From positions 1,426-54,625 of the forward strand of contig NZ_SJPE01000017.1 in the NCBI RefSeq assembly GCF_004329815.1: a stretch of DNA of 53,200 nucleotides, read 5' to 3'. The notes under the pieces are model-generated. The model was not told the DNA's origin. It saw only the letters and a list, made by a program, of their open reading frames with translations, and did not search any database. Below are positions 1 through 10,033 of the stretch, piece by piece. Position 1 is the first letter of the stretch; every line of letters begins with the position of its first letter. Both the position numbers and the translations under genes were made by a program. This DNA is from Flavobacterium silvisoli (GTDB taxonomy: Bacteria > Bacteroidota > Bacteroidia > Flavobacteriales > Flavobacteriaceae).

Positions 1-512
1 GTAATTGATCCGCTGCCCCCAAAACACAATGGGTTGGTGCCGTTAGCCGTCAATTCGACTTTAGTTGGGATGGTGATGGTTACTTGTTTGGTATCGGTAC
101 AGCCGTTGGCATCGGTAGCGACAATAGTATACGTACCGGAAGCCGAAGCCGAGAATGGCGAGGTAGCGGAGTTCCCGTTTACCGTAAAGGTTTTATCTCC
201 TGTTCCTCCCGTTGCGCTGAAGGTAATTGATCCGCTGCCCCCAAAACACAATGGGTTGGTGCCGTTAGCCGTCAATTCGACTTTAGTTGGGATGGTGATG
301 GTTACTTGTTTGGTATCGGTACAGCCGTTGGCATCGGTAGCCACGATGGTGTATGTTCCTGAAGCTAAAGCCGAGAATGGCGAGGTAGCTGAGTTTCCGT
401 TTACCGTAAAGGTTTTAGTGCCTGTTCCTCCCGTTGCGCTGAAGGTAATCGATCCGCTGCCACCAAAACACAATGGGTTGGTGCCGTTAGCCGTCAATTC
501 GACTTTAGTTGG
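1..512. repeat. 222-bp tandem coding repeat in the adhesin gene
   Basis: Units begin at 1, 223 and 445, a 222-bp period that equals 74 codons, so the frame is kept. The copies differ at only a few positions. The third visible copy diverges after about 512, where the sequence moves into non-repeat Ig-like modules. The array continues past the window edge. Confidence 0.9.
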
Positions 513-1949
513 AACCGTAACAACTCCGGTAGTAGAATTTGAAGGACAATTTGCAGCATTATTAACTACAACAGCGTAACTTCCTGCAATAGAAGTGCTG
601 AAACTGGAAACATTGCCAGGGTTAACAGCAGTTACTGGTACCGTCCAAACATATGTATAAGTACCTGGCGGATCAACTGTAGCAGTGACCGTAACACTTT
701 CTCCTATACAAGTAGCCGTTGGGGAATTCACCGTGACTGTCGGAGCCTGAACAGTAGTTACTGTTGTCGGCCTTCCCATCTCTGAAGTACAACCCGATTC
801 TAAATTGGTTGCTACAACATAATAGCTTCCTGCCGGAAGATTACTCCATGTCAGGGTACCTCCATTACCTATTTGAGCTGCTTGTACATTACTATCATTA
901 GAATTATTTTTCAATTGGTAACTTATCATATTTTCAGAACTAGCCATAGTTATTGTACCACTATTTGGAGAAGAGGTACAAAACGTACTACCCACTAGTG
1001 TTTTTGGAGCTGGAACTGAACCAAATCTTCCACGGGCTAAATCTTCTAATGAAGCGGTTAGTGATTGTGAATTACGTGTTTCAGCCAAGAAAGTACCTAA
1101 ACAAACGCTTAGATTGAAGTTCACACTGGCTAAATCTATATACCCTTCGAAGAATGATTCTGACGGATAAGTATTGGCAGCTCCTGATTTAGGTGTATAC
1201 CCCCAAGACAATGGTGCATTTACTGTAGTTATATTTACTCGTGCATCTAATCCTGAAGTTGGTAGTGGAATTGGAGTTGGGTCTAAAGCTCCATTCGTCC
1301 ATCTAAAAGCTTGAATTTGGGCTACAGCCCCTCCATTAACGAAGTGACTAATCATTAGAATATCTCCATCAACATGACTTCCTGTGAATCCTCCTCCGGT
1401 AGTTCCTGCCTTTTCAACAGAGCCTTGCAAAATCCAAAATCCTATGGCTGAATCCCCATTGTTGGCTCGTCTGTCAGCAAAAAAATACAACTTAGTACCA
1501 CAAAGTAAATACCCTACGTTGGCCATATTATTTTTATCATTGGCACTATTGGTGGTCCAAACCCACTGACTTATCTGCTGAACATCTTTTGAACCTCCTG
1601 TCCAAATATCATCCGTTCCGTCAGTTTTATCAATTATTCGATCCTTAATCCCTCCTGAAGCCGATAAGGCAATTGCCCAATCGCTAGGATCACCATCTAA
1701 GCAAATAGGTTCACCACATGACTGTGGTGTACAAGGTTGTGCCGACAAAAAGTTAGCAAACAAAAAAAGTATAAACAGCAACACAATACTGATCATACTT
1801 TGTGTTTTTGAATTACTTCTTTTTGTACCAATTTCTCCTAAACTTTCTGTTTTGGAAAAATCTAACTTAAGACTACTTTCTGCTGTATCAAAATCCGAAC
1901 TCTCACAGCCTGAAAATCTTAAGTCTTTAAATAAAGTACTTTTTTTCAT
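1..1949 (-). CDS. SprB-repeat cell-surface adhesin, N-terminal 649 residues (C-terminus beyond window)
   Basis: The reading frame is open on the minus strand from the ATG at 1949 to the window edge. The N-terminus has an unusually long polar stretch of about 50 residues before a hydrophobic signal segment (about residues 52-70, ending FLSAQPC). A second in-frame ATG at 1796 would give a conventional signal peptide. The middle part (about residues 75-370) looks like a secreted non-repetitive domain. It is followed by Ig/PKD-like modules and then by near-identical 74-residue modules of the SprB-repeat type (GTNPLCFGGSGSITFSATGG, then GTYTIVATDANGCTD). Proteins of this kind are exported by the type IX system and displayed on the surface as adhesins or gliding-related proteins. 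The C-terminal gliding-associated sorting domain would lie outside the window. The class is secure, but the exact role is not known. Confidence 0.85.
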   Translation of the reverse strand, partial: MKKSTLFKDLRFSGCESSDFDTAESSLKLDFSKTESLGEIGTKRSNSKTQSMISIVLLFILFLFANFLSAQPCTPQSCGEPICLDGDPSDWAIALSASGGIKDRIIDKTDGTDDIWTGGSKDVQQISQWVWTTNSANDKNNMANVGYLLCGTKLYFFADRRANNGDSAIGFWILQGSVEKAGTTGGGFTGSHVDGDILMISHFVNGGAVAQIQAFRWTNGALDPTPIPLPTSGLDARVNITTVNAPLSWGYTPKSGAANTYPSESFFEGYIDLASVNFNLSVCLGTFLAETRNSQSLTASLEDLARGRFGSVPAPKTLVGSTFCTSSPNSGTITMASSENMISYQLKNNSNDSNVQAAQIGNGGTLTWSNLPAGSYYVVATNLESGCTSEMGRPTTVTTVQAPTVTVNSPTATCIGESVTVTATVDPPGTYTYVWTVPVTAVNPGNVSSFSTSIAGSYAVVVNNAANCPSNSTTGVVTVPTKVELTANGTNPLCFGGSGSITFSATGGTGTKTFTVNGNSATSPFSALASGTYTIVATDANGCTDTKQVTITIPTKVELTANGTNPLCFGGSGSITFSATGGTGDKTFTVNGNSATSPFSASASGTYTIVATDANGCTDTKQVTITIPTKVELTANGTNPLCFGGSGSI

Positions 1950-2262
1950 AATGTTAAGTATTTAGTAATACCACATCATGAGTAAGTTTTGGTTTCCGGT
2001 ATTTTTGGGACCAGCATTAGATTAATGAATGTATTTTATACAAACATTTAACAAAAGATCGTGTGACAGATTTCTATTGGGAGTATAAAATTAGATATTA
2101 ATACAAGTAAATGTTAAAATTAACATAACTTTTCTACAAACAATTCTATTTCATCGACAAACTACATAAATCGACAAAATTAATTAGTACTTGTTGTTAG
2201 AAAACTGCATTTGAAGTAGTGAAAACGAACTATAAAACAAAGATTTTTAACCGATTAAACGA
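1950..2262. other. Intergenic region, about 310 bp, AT-rich
   Basis: This gap lies between the start of the adhesin gene and the stop of the GNAT-like gene, both on the minus strand. It is very AT-rich and should hold the adhesin promoter and leader. I found only imperfect matches to the Bacteroidota -7 box. There is no convincing hairpin terminator for the upstream operon and no plausible small gene. Confidence 0.5.
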
Positions 2263-3384
2263 TTAAAGCAACTCTTTTCTGTAGGTTCTTCTTCTTCTGA
2301 AGGTCACCGGGTCGAAATGCTTCCACATGTTGTGTATCGCATGATTGTCTTCCAATTCGGGTGTGCGGATACAGTTCTGAATGCCTTTTTCTTTAAAAAC
2401 CTGGTAGTATTCATTGAATATAATGGCGGTAACGCCTTTGCTCTGGTATTCGGGATCGATACCTATTAAATAAAAGAGTACATCCTTGCTTTCTTTCTTC
2501 GCTTTAAGCAAATGATAAAATCCAAAAGGAAATAACTTCCCGTTGGCTTTCTGCAATGCTTCAGAAAAACTCGGCATTACGATACTAAAAGCAATCATAT
2601 TATTATGTTTATCCATAATAAACTTGATGTATTCGGGATTGATAAAACTGATATACTTTTTCTTAAAATACTCTTTTTGAACCTCAGTAATAGCAACAAA
2701 GGAAGATAAGCCAGCATAACTCGAATTAAAAAGGTCAAACATTTTATCTACATAAGGCAAAATGTCTTTGGTGTTGGTAAAATTAAGTGCTTTTAGTTCA
2801 TACCTTCTTTTAATCATATCCTGAGCCTTTAGAAAAAAAGCAGGATCTACATTGTTCATGGTAAAGCGGTTTTCGAGATATTCTTTCTCTTTGACATAAC
2901 CCAATTTTTCCAAATGTTCTTTATAATAAGGAAAATTGTACCAAGTAATCATTGATCCTATTTCATCGAAACCTTCGGTTAAAACACCAACCTTATCTAA
3001 GTTAGAAAATCCCATAGGCCCCTCAACATATTCGAGATTGTTATTTCTTCCGAATTCATAAACTTTCTCCAACAAAGCCCTAGTAACTTCTATATCATCA
3101 ATCACGTCCCACCAACCAAAACGCACTTTGTTTTTTTGTTGATCTTTTACTTCGTTCCAGTTAATAATGGCCGCTATCCTACCCACTATTTTACCCTCGC
3201 GGTAGGCCAAATAAAAATGAGCATCCGCTGAAGTAAAAGCCGGATTTTTGGATTTATCAAACGTATCCAACTCATCGTTTATCAAAGGTGGAACCCAATA
3301 GGGGTGATTTTTATACAAGGCAAACGGAAATTTCACAAACTCTTTCAGCAGTTTTTTGCTGTTGGCTTCAACTATGGTAATCAT
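2263..3384 (-). CDS. GNAT-like N-acetyltransferase domain protein
   Basis: A 373-residue soluble protein with no signal peptide. It resembles the large GNAT-superfamily proteins common in Bacteroidota. The N-terminal half has a typical acyltransferase beta-alpha pattern (HFYLAYREGKIVGRIAAIIN, about residues 56-75). A second region near the C-terminus (FYLIGIDPEYQSKGVTAIIF, about residues 304-323) resembles the acetyl-CoA-binding motif of GNAT enzymes. The start overlaps the stop of the upstream outer-membrane protein gene by one base (TAATG), so the two are probably co-translated. The substrate cannot be deduced. The family assignment is moderately secure. Confidence 0.7.
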   Translation of the reverse strand: MITIVEANSKKLLKEFVKFPFALYKNHPYWVPPLINDELDTFDKSKNPAFTSADAHFYLAYREGKIVGRIAAIINWNEVKDQQKNKVRFGWWDVIDDIEVTRALLEKVYEFGRNNNLEYVEGPMGFSNLDKVGVLTEGFDEIGSMITWYNFPYYKEHLEKLGYVKEKEYLENRFTMNNVDPAFFLKAQDMIKRRYELKALNFTNTKDILPYVDKMFDLFNSSYAGLSSFVAITEVQKEYFKKKYISFINPEYIKFIMDKHNNMIAFSIVMPSFSEALQKANGKLFPFGFYHLLKAKKESKDVLFYLIGIDPEYQSKGVTAIIFNEYYQVFKEKGIQNCIRTPELEDNHAIHNMWKHFDPVTFRRRRTYRKELL

Positions 3385-4355
3385 TATGGCTTGGTATTTT
3401 CTAATTCTACTTCGTCTTTGCGTTTTTTGCCTTTGTCTTTTTTCGATTTTTTATCTTTTTTGTCTTTAGGATCTTTTTCCTGTTTGATACGCTTGTAATT
3501 CGTTTCATAATTACTGTCAAAACGCCAGGAGAGTCCAACATTTCCTGATAATAATGAAGGGGTGTCTTTCACGTTTTTACTCAAAGACGCATCGAGTTGA
3601 ATATTTTCTCTGACCAAATAAGCAGCACCCAACCTGAAAACATTATCCGCATAATAATCACTCTTGTAAGCCTGCATTTCTAAAAAAGCGGACCATCGCA
3701 TGTTAAACCCTCTGGTCATGGTGGTAATCCATCCCAAAGTCGGGTACTTCGTAAAATATTTATCGGCTATAATATTATTGACCCAAACCCATTTTGACCC
3801 AAAATGATGCTGAGTTATAACCATCACTTTCGGGCTGATGGCTTTATCCTCTTCAAAAGTAAACGGATTAGGACCTATTTTTAAATTCAACCCACCATAT
3901 ACAGCGACAGCCGGAATGAATTGTTTCCAACTAAACTTGTGATTGGCTTTCCAACTGTATAAATTGGGCTTATCTTGTTTGATAAACGGATCATAAACCA
4001 AATATTTAGCTCCAATTGTAAATTGTTTCAAACCTCCTCTTGTATCATCAACCAGCGGAGCCTGATACCAGTCGTACTGGTATTGAGTATTCAAATCAAA
4101 CTCAAACTGATCAAAAAAAGCACCGTAACGAACGTCTAATTCAGTGCCAAAACCATTAGCCTGATAGCGCATTAAATCGTGTTTTTCTCTTATGCCATAA
4201 ACTCCGCCTTCTGCCTGAATCACTGTCTTTCCGACAGAGAATGCCGACATCGATTTTCCGGGACGGTTGGAATTAATAATATCCGTATACTGAGCGTATT
4301 GTGAAGCGGAAATCAGTAGAAAACCGGCAATAAAAAATCTTTTAAGTTTTGTCAT
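3384..4355 (-). CDS. Outer-membrane beta-barrel protein, MetA/transporter-like
   Basis: A 323-residue protein with an N-terminal signal peptide ending near residue 22 (ASQYAQ). The body alternates aromatic and polar residues as in outer-membrane beta-barrels. Bacteroidota homologues are usually annotated as transporters of the phenol-degradation MetA-like family. The C-terminus is an unusual lysine-rich tail of about 30 residues (KDPKDKKDKKSKKDKGKKRK) that would sit after the last strand. It forms a two-gene operon with the GNAT-like gene downstream. The substrate is unknown. An exposed basic tail could contact LPS or peptidoglycan, but that is inference. Confidence 0.6.
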   Translation of the reverse strand: MTKLKRFFIAGFLLISASQYAQYTDIINSNRPGKSMSAFSVGKTVIQAEGGVYGIREKHDLMRYQANGFGTELDVRYGAFFDQFEFDLNTQYQYDWYQAPLVDDTRGGLKQFTIGAKYLVYDPFIKQDKPNLYSWKANHKFSWKQFIPAVAVYGGLNLKIGPNPFTFEEDKAISPKVMVITQHHFGSKWVWVNNIIADKYFTKYPTLGWITTMTRGFNMRWSAFLEMQAYKSDYYADNVFRLGAAYLVRENIQLDASLSKNVKDTPSLLSGNVGLSWRFDSNYETNYKRIKQEKDPKDKKDKKSKKDKGKKRKDEVELENTKP

Positions 4356-4481
4356 AAGTAGTCAAAATTACGCGGGATAACTTAGTGTTTCAAAAGTAGT
4401 ATTTTTTATTATTTATTTAAGAACTCAAAGGGAAAATTACATAGAGGAATTTAGTATTTTTGACAAAAATTTATTTACACA

Positions 4482-4733
4482 ATGGAAACCGCATCTTTTA
4501 GTGGTCTTTTAGAAACCATCTTATTTATCTTTGCTTTTTACTATATTGTAAAGTTTTTGGCGCAGTTGTTTTTGCCGATAATGGCGCAAAAAATGGTGGA
4601 AAAAGCCGCCGATCAATTTCAGCAGCAACAGCAAAATTACCAACAGCAACGCAACGCTCAACATACTCCTACCGAAAAACCTAAGGAAAAGAAAGTCGTA
4701 GGTGAATATGTTGATTTCGAAGAAATTGAATAA
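4482..4733 (+). CDS. DUF4834 family small membrane protein
   Basis: An 83-residue protein with one hydrophobic segment (about residues 9-31), a glutamine-rich linker (about 46-60) and a conserved acidic end GEYVDFEEIE. This layout matches DUF4834, a small Bacteroidota family of unknown function. It lies 30 bp upstream of the yfhO-like gene in the same orientation, so it probably leads that operon. Confidence 0.8.
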   Translation: METASFSGLLETILFIFAFYYIVKFLAQLFLPIMAQKMVEKAADQFQQQQQNYQQQRNAQHTPTEKPKEKKVVGEYVDFEEIE

Positions 4734-4763
4734 TTAATCCAACCTTCCCTTCAAACCAAATAA

Positions 4764-7253
4764 ATGAAGCAACTTCAAAAATTTTATCCGCATTTTTTAG
4801 CCATTCTTGGTTTTATCCTCATTTCATTAATTTATTTTTATCCGGTACTGCAAGGTAAAAAAATCTTTCAGTCAGATATTGTACAATACACCGGAATGGC
4901 TAAGGAACAAAACGATTTCAGAGCCGAATACCACACCGAGCCGTATTGGACCAACTCGGCCTTTGGCGGAATGCCTACCTACCAAATGGGAGCCAATTAC
5001 CCTCATGATTACATTGGTAAATTAGACGATGCGTTGCGTTTTCTGCCGAGACCGGCCGATTATGTGTTCTTGTACTTTTTAGGATTTTACGCGTTGTTAT
5101 TGGTTTTCAGAATCGATCCGCTAAAAGCTTTTTTTGGTGCCTTAGCTTTTGGATTTTCCACCTACCTGATTGTCATACTAGGCGTGGGACACAATGCCAA
5201 AGCACACGCTATAGCCTATATGCCGCTGGTTGTAGCCGGATTTATTTTGGTCTTCCGAAAAAGGTATTTACACGGCGGTATTCTTACGATGTTGGCGGTT
5301 GCTTTAGAAATTAATGCGAACCATTTTCAAATGACCTATTACCTCTTATTCCTTTTATTGGTTTTGGGCATTTATTTGACATACAAACTAATCCAGGAAA
5401 ATGACCTTAAGTCGTTGCCCAAAATTGCAGGAACCTTTGTTGTCGCTCTGATTTTAGCCATTGGTGTAAATGCTTCCAGTTTATTGGCTACAAAGGAGTA
5501 TACTGATTTCAGTATGCGGGGCAAAAGTGAACTTAGTTTCAATGCTGACGGTTCCAAAAACAATACAACAGCTTCGATGTCACACGACTATATCACCGAA
5601 TACAGTTATGGGATAGCCGAAAGTTTAAACCTCATTGCTCCCCGACTCTTTGGAGGCTCTAATACTGAAAATGTTGGAAAAGACAGTAAATTATATGAAT
5701 TCATCATCAATCAGGGCGGTTCAGATGAAGATGCCAAGCAGTTTGCAGAATCAGCTCCCACCTATTGGGGTAATCAGCCTATAGTGGCGGCTCCGGCTTA
5801 CATTGGCGCTATTGTTTTTTTCCTATGCATATTAGCTTTGTATCATGACAAACGTAAAATAAAATACGCGTTTTTAGCAGGAGCATTGTTGTCGTTGTTG
5901 TTGTCTTGGGGAAAAAATTTATCGGGTTTAACCAATTTCTTTATCGAATACGTACCGCTTTATGACAAGTTCAGAGCCGTTTCTTCTATACAGGTAATTT
6001 TGGAATTATGTGTCCCGGTTTTAGCAATAATGGGGTTACAATCTTTCTTCAAAGAAACCGAAAATCAGAAAAAATCTTTGTTGTATACTGCCGCCACTTC
6101 TATAGGCATCATAGCGCTCCTGTTTTTAGCCAAAGGAATGTTCTCATTTACTACTCAAAACGATGGCTATTACGTTCAAGCTTATGGTAAAGAAATGGGA
6201 ACTGCATTCGTAGAAGCTCTGAAAGCCGACCGAGCCAGTTTATACAAAGCTGATTTGTTGCGTTCCGGATTTTTTATGCTGGTAGCTTTTGGTACTTTAT
6301 GGTTTTATCTCAAAGGAAAATTGGCTCAAACAACTGCCATCATCATCGTTGGAATTTTCATGGTTGGCGATTTGTTTTTTGTGGATAAAAATTACGTAAG
6401 CAACACACCTCACCAGTTCCGAAGTGCTCGCGAAGTAGACCAGCCATTTGAACCTACTCCGGCCGATGAAGAAATTTTGAAGGATAAATCGATTTACCGG
6501 GTTTATGAATTACAGGGAAGATTGCAGGGAAGAACTTCATACTTCCACAAGTCTGTTGGCGGATACAGCGCTGTAAGACCCCGCCGTTACGATCAATTAT
6601 TTGATTATATTGTAGATAAAAAACTGGCTGATTTGGGCAGTAACATTGACCCAAAAACTTTATCCTTAACTAAAAGCATTCCTATTTTAGATGCTCTAAA
6701 CATCAAGTATTTATTGGTAGAAGTAAAATACGGACAAAGTGTACCGATTACCAACCCGTTTATCAACGGCAATGCGTGGTTTGTTTCTGAATTGAAAATG
6801 GTTGCTAATGCTGATGGAGAAATGAAAGCCTTGGACAAAATTGACACCAAAAATGTGGCAGTTTTAAATGAATATGAATTTGGTTCTTGGTTAAAAGCTA
6901 AACCACACAGCTTTACAAAAGACAGTACAGCTTCGATAAAAGTAAATGTGTATAAGCCAAATCATATCGAATATACATCAAACAATGCTAACGACGGCTT
7001 TGCCGTGTTCTCTGAAACCTATTACAAAGATGGTTGGAAAGCCACTATTGATGGAAAAGAAGCTTCTATTTTCAGAGTTGATTATGTACTCCGCGGATTA
7101 GCCATTCCGAAAGGAAAACACACCATCGAATTCAAATTTGAACCCGAAGTGGTAAAAACCGGGAGCACTATAGCTTTATTCAGCTCCATAGGAATGGTAT
7201 TGGTAATTATTGGTGGTGTTTATTTTGACCAAAAGAAAAAGAAGCAGGACTAA
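4764..7253 (+). CDS. YfhO family integral membrane protein
   Basis: An 829-residue polytopic protein. The first 560 residues carry about a dozen hydrophobic segments separated by large periplasmic loops. The C-terminal 250 residues are soluble and beta-rich, followed by one last membrane segment close to the lysine-rich end. This is the architecture of the YfhO family, which is related to GT-C-type glycosyltransferases and implicated in glycosylation of cell-wall polymers in Firmicutes. Its stop overlaps the start of the GT4 glycosyltransferase by one base (TAATG), and a flippase follows. The context supports a role in surface glycan assembly at the inner membrane. The donor and acceptor are unknown. 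Confidence 0.85.
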   Translation: MKQLQKFYPHFLAILGFILISLIYFYPVLQGKKIFQSDIVQYTGMAKEQNDFRAEYHTEPYWTNSAFGGMPTYQMGANYPHDYIGKLDDALRFLPRPADYVFLYFLGFYALLLVFRIDPLKAFFGALAFGFSTYLIVILGVGHNAKAHAIAYMPLVVAGFILVFRKRYLHGGILTMLAVALEINANHFQMTYYLLFLLLVLGIYLTYKLIQENDLKSLPKIAGTFVVALILAIGVNASSLLATKEYTDFSMRGKSELSFNADGSKNNTTASMSHDYITEYSYGIAESLNLIAPRLFGGSNTENVGKDSKLYEFIINQGGSDEDAKQFAESAPTYWGNQPIVAAPAYIGAIVFFLCILALYHDKRKIKYAFLAGALLSLLLSWGKNLSGLTNFFIEYVPLYDKFRAVSSIQVILELCVPVLAIMGLQSFFKETENQKKSLLYTAATSIGIIALLFLAKGMFSFTTQNDGYYVQAYGKEMGTAFVEALKADRASLYKADLLRSGFFMLVAFGTLWFYLKGKLAQTTAIIIVGIFMVGDLFFVDKNYVSNTPHQFRSAREVDQPFEPTPADEEILKDKSIYRVYELQGRLQGRTSYFHKSVGGYSAVRPRRYDQLFDYIVDKKLADLGSNIDPKTLSLTKSIPILDALNIKYLLVEVKYGQSVPITNPFINGNAWFVSELKMVANADGEMKALDKIDTKNVAVLNEYEFGSWLKAKPHSFTKDSTASIKVNVYKPNHIEYTSNNANDGFAVFSETYYKDGWKATIDGKEASIFRVDYVLRGLAIPKGKHTIEFKFEPEVVKTGSTIALFSSIGMVLVIIGGVYFDQKKKKQD

Positions 7254-8548
7254 TGACCGAATCTAAAAAACTCTTAATCATTACGTATTATTGGCCTCCA
7301 GCCGGTGGGCCCGGAGTACAGCGTTGGTTAAAGTTTGTGAAATATTTACCCGATTTCGATGTACAGCCCATAGCCTACATCCCGGAAAATCCTACCTATC
7401 CCATTGTTGATGAAGGTTTGCAGAGCGAAGTCTCGGATAAAGCCATAATCCTCAAACATAAAATCGTTGAACCCTATCAGTTTGCCTCTTTTTTTTCAAA
7501 GAAAAAAACTCAGAAAATCAGCTCCGGGATTATTCCAAATCAGAAAAAACAATCTTTTTTGGAAAAAATGTTGCTTTGGGTACGCGGTAATATTTTTATT
7601 CCCGATGCCCGGTTCCTTTGGGTTAAACCTTCGGTAAACTATTTGAAACAATACATAAAAGAAAATAATATCGATGCCATTGTGACCTCGGGACCGCCGC
7701 ACAGCTTGCATTTAATTGGTTTACAACTTAAAAAAGAATTAAACCTGAAATGGTTTGCTGATTTCAGAGATCCTTGGACAACTATAGGATATCACAAAGC
7801 CTTAAAACTCTCCACATATGCCGAAAAAAAACACAAAGCATTGGAGAGAGAAGTACTGAATGCTGCTGATACCATAATTGTGACCAGCAAAACAACCAAA
7901 ACAGAATTTCAAGCCATTACTCCCAAACCTATTGAGGTAATTACCAACGGTTATGATGTAGAAAAAATAACCAAACAACCTCTGGACGAAAAATTCACTT
8001 TAGCTCATATTGGTTCTTTTTTATCCGAACGTAATCCGAGAATATTGTGGAAAGCCCTGAAAGAATTGGTGAAAGAACATGCCGATTTCAGAAACGATTT
8101 TCAATTAAAACTCATAGGCGCGGTTAGTCAGGAAGTGTTAGATACGATATCGGAATTCAGACTTACAGATTATGTATTGAATTTGGGATACCTTTCTCAC
8201 CGTGAAGCAGTTGAACACCAGCGCAAATCACAGGTTTTGTTGCTCATCGAAATCAACTCAGAAGAAACTAAAAGCATCATTCCAGGAAAACTGTTTGAAT
8301 ATATGGTTTCTGAAAGGCCCATACTTGCTCTTGGTCCTGAAGAATCTGATTTTGCCGAAATCATTACCTCAACCAATACCGGTGTTTTCTTTACTTATGA
8401 TGAAAAAGAGAGATTAAAAGAGTTACTTTTTAAATACTATCAGGAATATCAAAATAGAAATCTGAAAGTACACGCCGTTGGTTTGCAGCAGTATTCGAGA
8501 AAGAGTTTGACTGAAAAACTAGTTCAGATTTTAAATCGTAATTTCTAA
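7253..8548 (+). CDS. Glycosyltransferase, GT4-like
   Basis: A 431-residue cytoplasmic enzyme with a two-Rossmann GT-B layout. The N-terminal domain opens with a glycine-rich loop (YYWPPAGGPGVQRW, about residues 11-24) and contains WFADFRDPW near residue 165. The C-terminal nucleotide-sugar domain contains a GSFLSERNP loop (about 251) and GKLFEYMVSERPILALG (about 345), where the Glu is the usual donor-ribose contact. Translation is probably coupled to yfhO, and the flippase gene starts 15 bp after its stop. It is likely to add a sugar to a lipid-linked surface glycan. Sugar specificity cannot be read from the sequence. Confidence 0.88.
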   Translation: MTESKKLLIITYYWPPAGGPGVQRWLKFVKYLPDFDVQPIAYIPENPTYPIVDEGLQSEVSDKAIILKHKIVEPYQFASFFSKKKTQKISSGIIPNQKKQSFLEKMLLWVRGNIFIPDARFLWVKPSVNYLKQYIKENNIDAIVTSGPPHSLHLIGLQLKKELNLKWFADFRDPWTTIGYHKALKLSTYAEKKHKALEREVLNAADTIIVTSKTTKTEFQAITPKPIEVITNGYDVEKITKQPLDEKFTLAHIGSFLSERNPRILWKALKELVKEHADFRNDFQLKLIGAVSQEVLDTISEFRLTDYVLNLGYLSHREAVEHQRKSQVLLLIEINSEETKSIIPGKLFEYMVSERPILALGPEESDFAEIITSTNTGVFFTYDEKERLKELLFKYYQEYQNRNLKVHAVGLQQYSRKSLTEKLVQILNRNF

Positions 8549-8563
8549 ATTCTGAGTCATCGC

Positions 8564-10033
8564 ATGGGCATCGTTCAAAACCAATCGATAAAGAATACCA
8601 TTATCACCTTTCTGGGTTTCGGAATTGGTGCTGTTAATGCCTTATTTTTTTACACCAACTTTTTGGGGAAATTGCATTACGGAATCGTAGCTACTGTACT
8701 CTCGGGTGCTAATATTATGATGCCCCTGATGGCATTTGGCGCACAAAACACTTTGATTCGTTTTTTCTCGCATTACAAAACACAGCAAGAACGCGATGAA
8801 TTTCTGACCTTTATGCTGTTATTGCCATTGGCCTTGATTATCCCGTTGGGATTGATTTTTTATTTTGGCTATGATACTATTTCACACAGTTGGATTGAAG
8901 AAAATCCTTCTTTAAAACCATTCTTTTGGCTGATTCCGGTTGTTGGTTTGTTTATGGCCTATTTCGAGGTATTTTATGCTTGGGCTAAAGTACATATGAA
9001 ATCGGTCACCGGAAATTTCATCAGTGAAGTGTTGGTAAGGTTAACTGTCATGGTGTTATTGATTGCCGTACATTTTGATTGGTTGGCAAAAGACACTTTT
9101 GTGTATTGTGTTGCATTGGCATATTTGGGACAACTGATAGGTATGAAACTGTATGCCATTTCGGTAAAAATGCCGGTGTTGCGGTTTGTAATTCCTGAAA
9201 ACTTAAAAAGTATAGTAGAATACTCCTGTTTCATTATTGTATCCGGCGGTGTGGCAGTGATGCTAATTGATTTTGACAAAGTAATGATTGCCAAATACCT
9301 TGATGTAAGTCAAAACGCTTTGTATTCGGTGGCTATATTTATCTCTACTGTAATTGTGGTTCCAAGCCGTGCCATGACACAAATTGTAGCTCCCATCACT
9401 GCCAAACTGATGGTTGAACAAAAACACGACGAGCTCAATGATTTATACAAAAGAAGTGCTATTAACCTCCAAATCATTGGTGGTTTTATCATGATACTCA
9501 TCTTTGTCAACATCAAAGAAATGTACCACCTCATTCCGAAGGATTACAGCGGAGGTATTGCCGTGGTGTTCATGATTGGCTTATCAAAATTTTATGATGT
9601 ACTTCTGGGAAATAATAATTCGATTATTGTCAACACCAAATACTACCGACTGGTTTTATTATTCGGAATTGCTACGGTTGCACTGATGATTATTCTGAAC
9701 ATAATTTTCATTCCGTTGTACGGCATCGAAGGGTCCGCTTTTGCCACACTGATTACCGTAGTAATTTACAATACCACCAAACTTTTATTTGTAATCAAAA
9801 AAATGGATTTATTTCCGTTTACTTATAAAACACTCCAATCGCTGGGTATTTTACTGCTTTGTTTTTTGCTGTTTTATTTTTGGGATTTCCCATTCCACAC
9901 CATAATAAATATTGTTTTAAAATCAACGTTAGTGACGGTGCTTTATGGAGTTCTGGTTTATAAAACTAAGCTTTCTGAAGAAATTAACGGTGTGATTGAA
10001 AAATGGTCAAAATTTACAGGAATCTTAAAATAA
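8564..10033 (+). CDS. Polysaccharide/oligosaccharide flippase (Wzx-like)
   Basis: A 489-residue inner-membrane protein with about 14 hydrophobic segments of similar length, spread evenly through the protein, as in the MATE/Wzx (polysaccharide biosynthesis) superfamily. It would move lipid-linked sugars across the inner membrane. It is the last gene of the DUF4834-yfhO-GT4 cluster and is followed immediately by a hairpin terminator, which supports a single transcription unit. The function is assigned by family. The cargo is unknown. Confidence 0.85.
   Translation: MGIVQNQSIKNTIITFLGFGIGAVNALFFYTNFLGKLHYGIVATVLSGANIMMPLMAFGAQNTLIRFFSHYKTQQERDEFLTFMLLLPLALIIPLGLIFYFGYDTISHSWIEENPSLKPFFWLIPVVGLFMAYFEVFYAWAKVHMKSVTGNFISEVLVRLTVMVLLIAVHFDWLAKDTFVYCVALAYLGQLIGMKLYAISVKMPVLRFVIPENLKSIVEYSCFIIVSGGVAVMLIDFDKVMIAKYLDVSQNALYSVAIFISTVIVVPSRAMTQIVAPITAKLMVEQKHDELNDLYKRSAINLQIIGGFIMILIFVNIKEMYHLIPKDYSGGIAVVFMIGLSKFYDVLLGNNNSIIVNTKYYRLVLLFGIATVALMIILNIIFIPLYGIEGSAFATLITVVIYNTTKLLFVIKKMDLFPFTYKTLQSLGILLLCFLLFYFWDFPFHTIINIVLKSTLVTVLYGVLVYKTKLSEEINGVIEKWSKFTGILK

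Noticed and set aside
34..579. Open plus-strand frame of 181 codons across the adhesin repeats
   Set aside because: It is the antisense of the 222-bp coding repeat. The minus-strand frame has a signal peptide and recognisable SprB-type modules.
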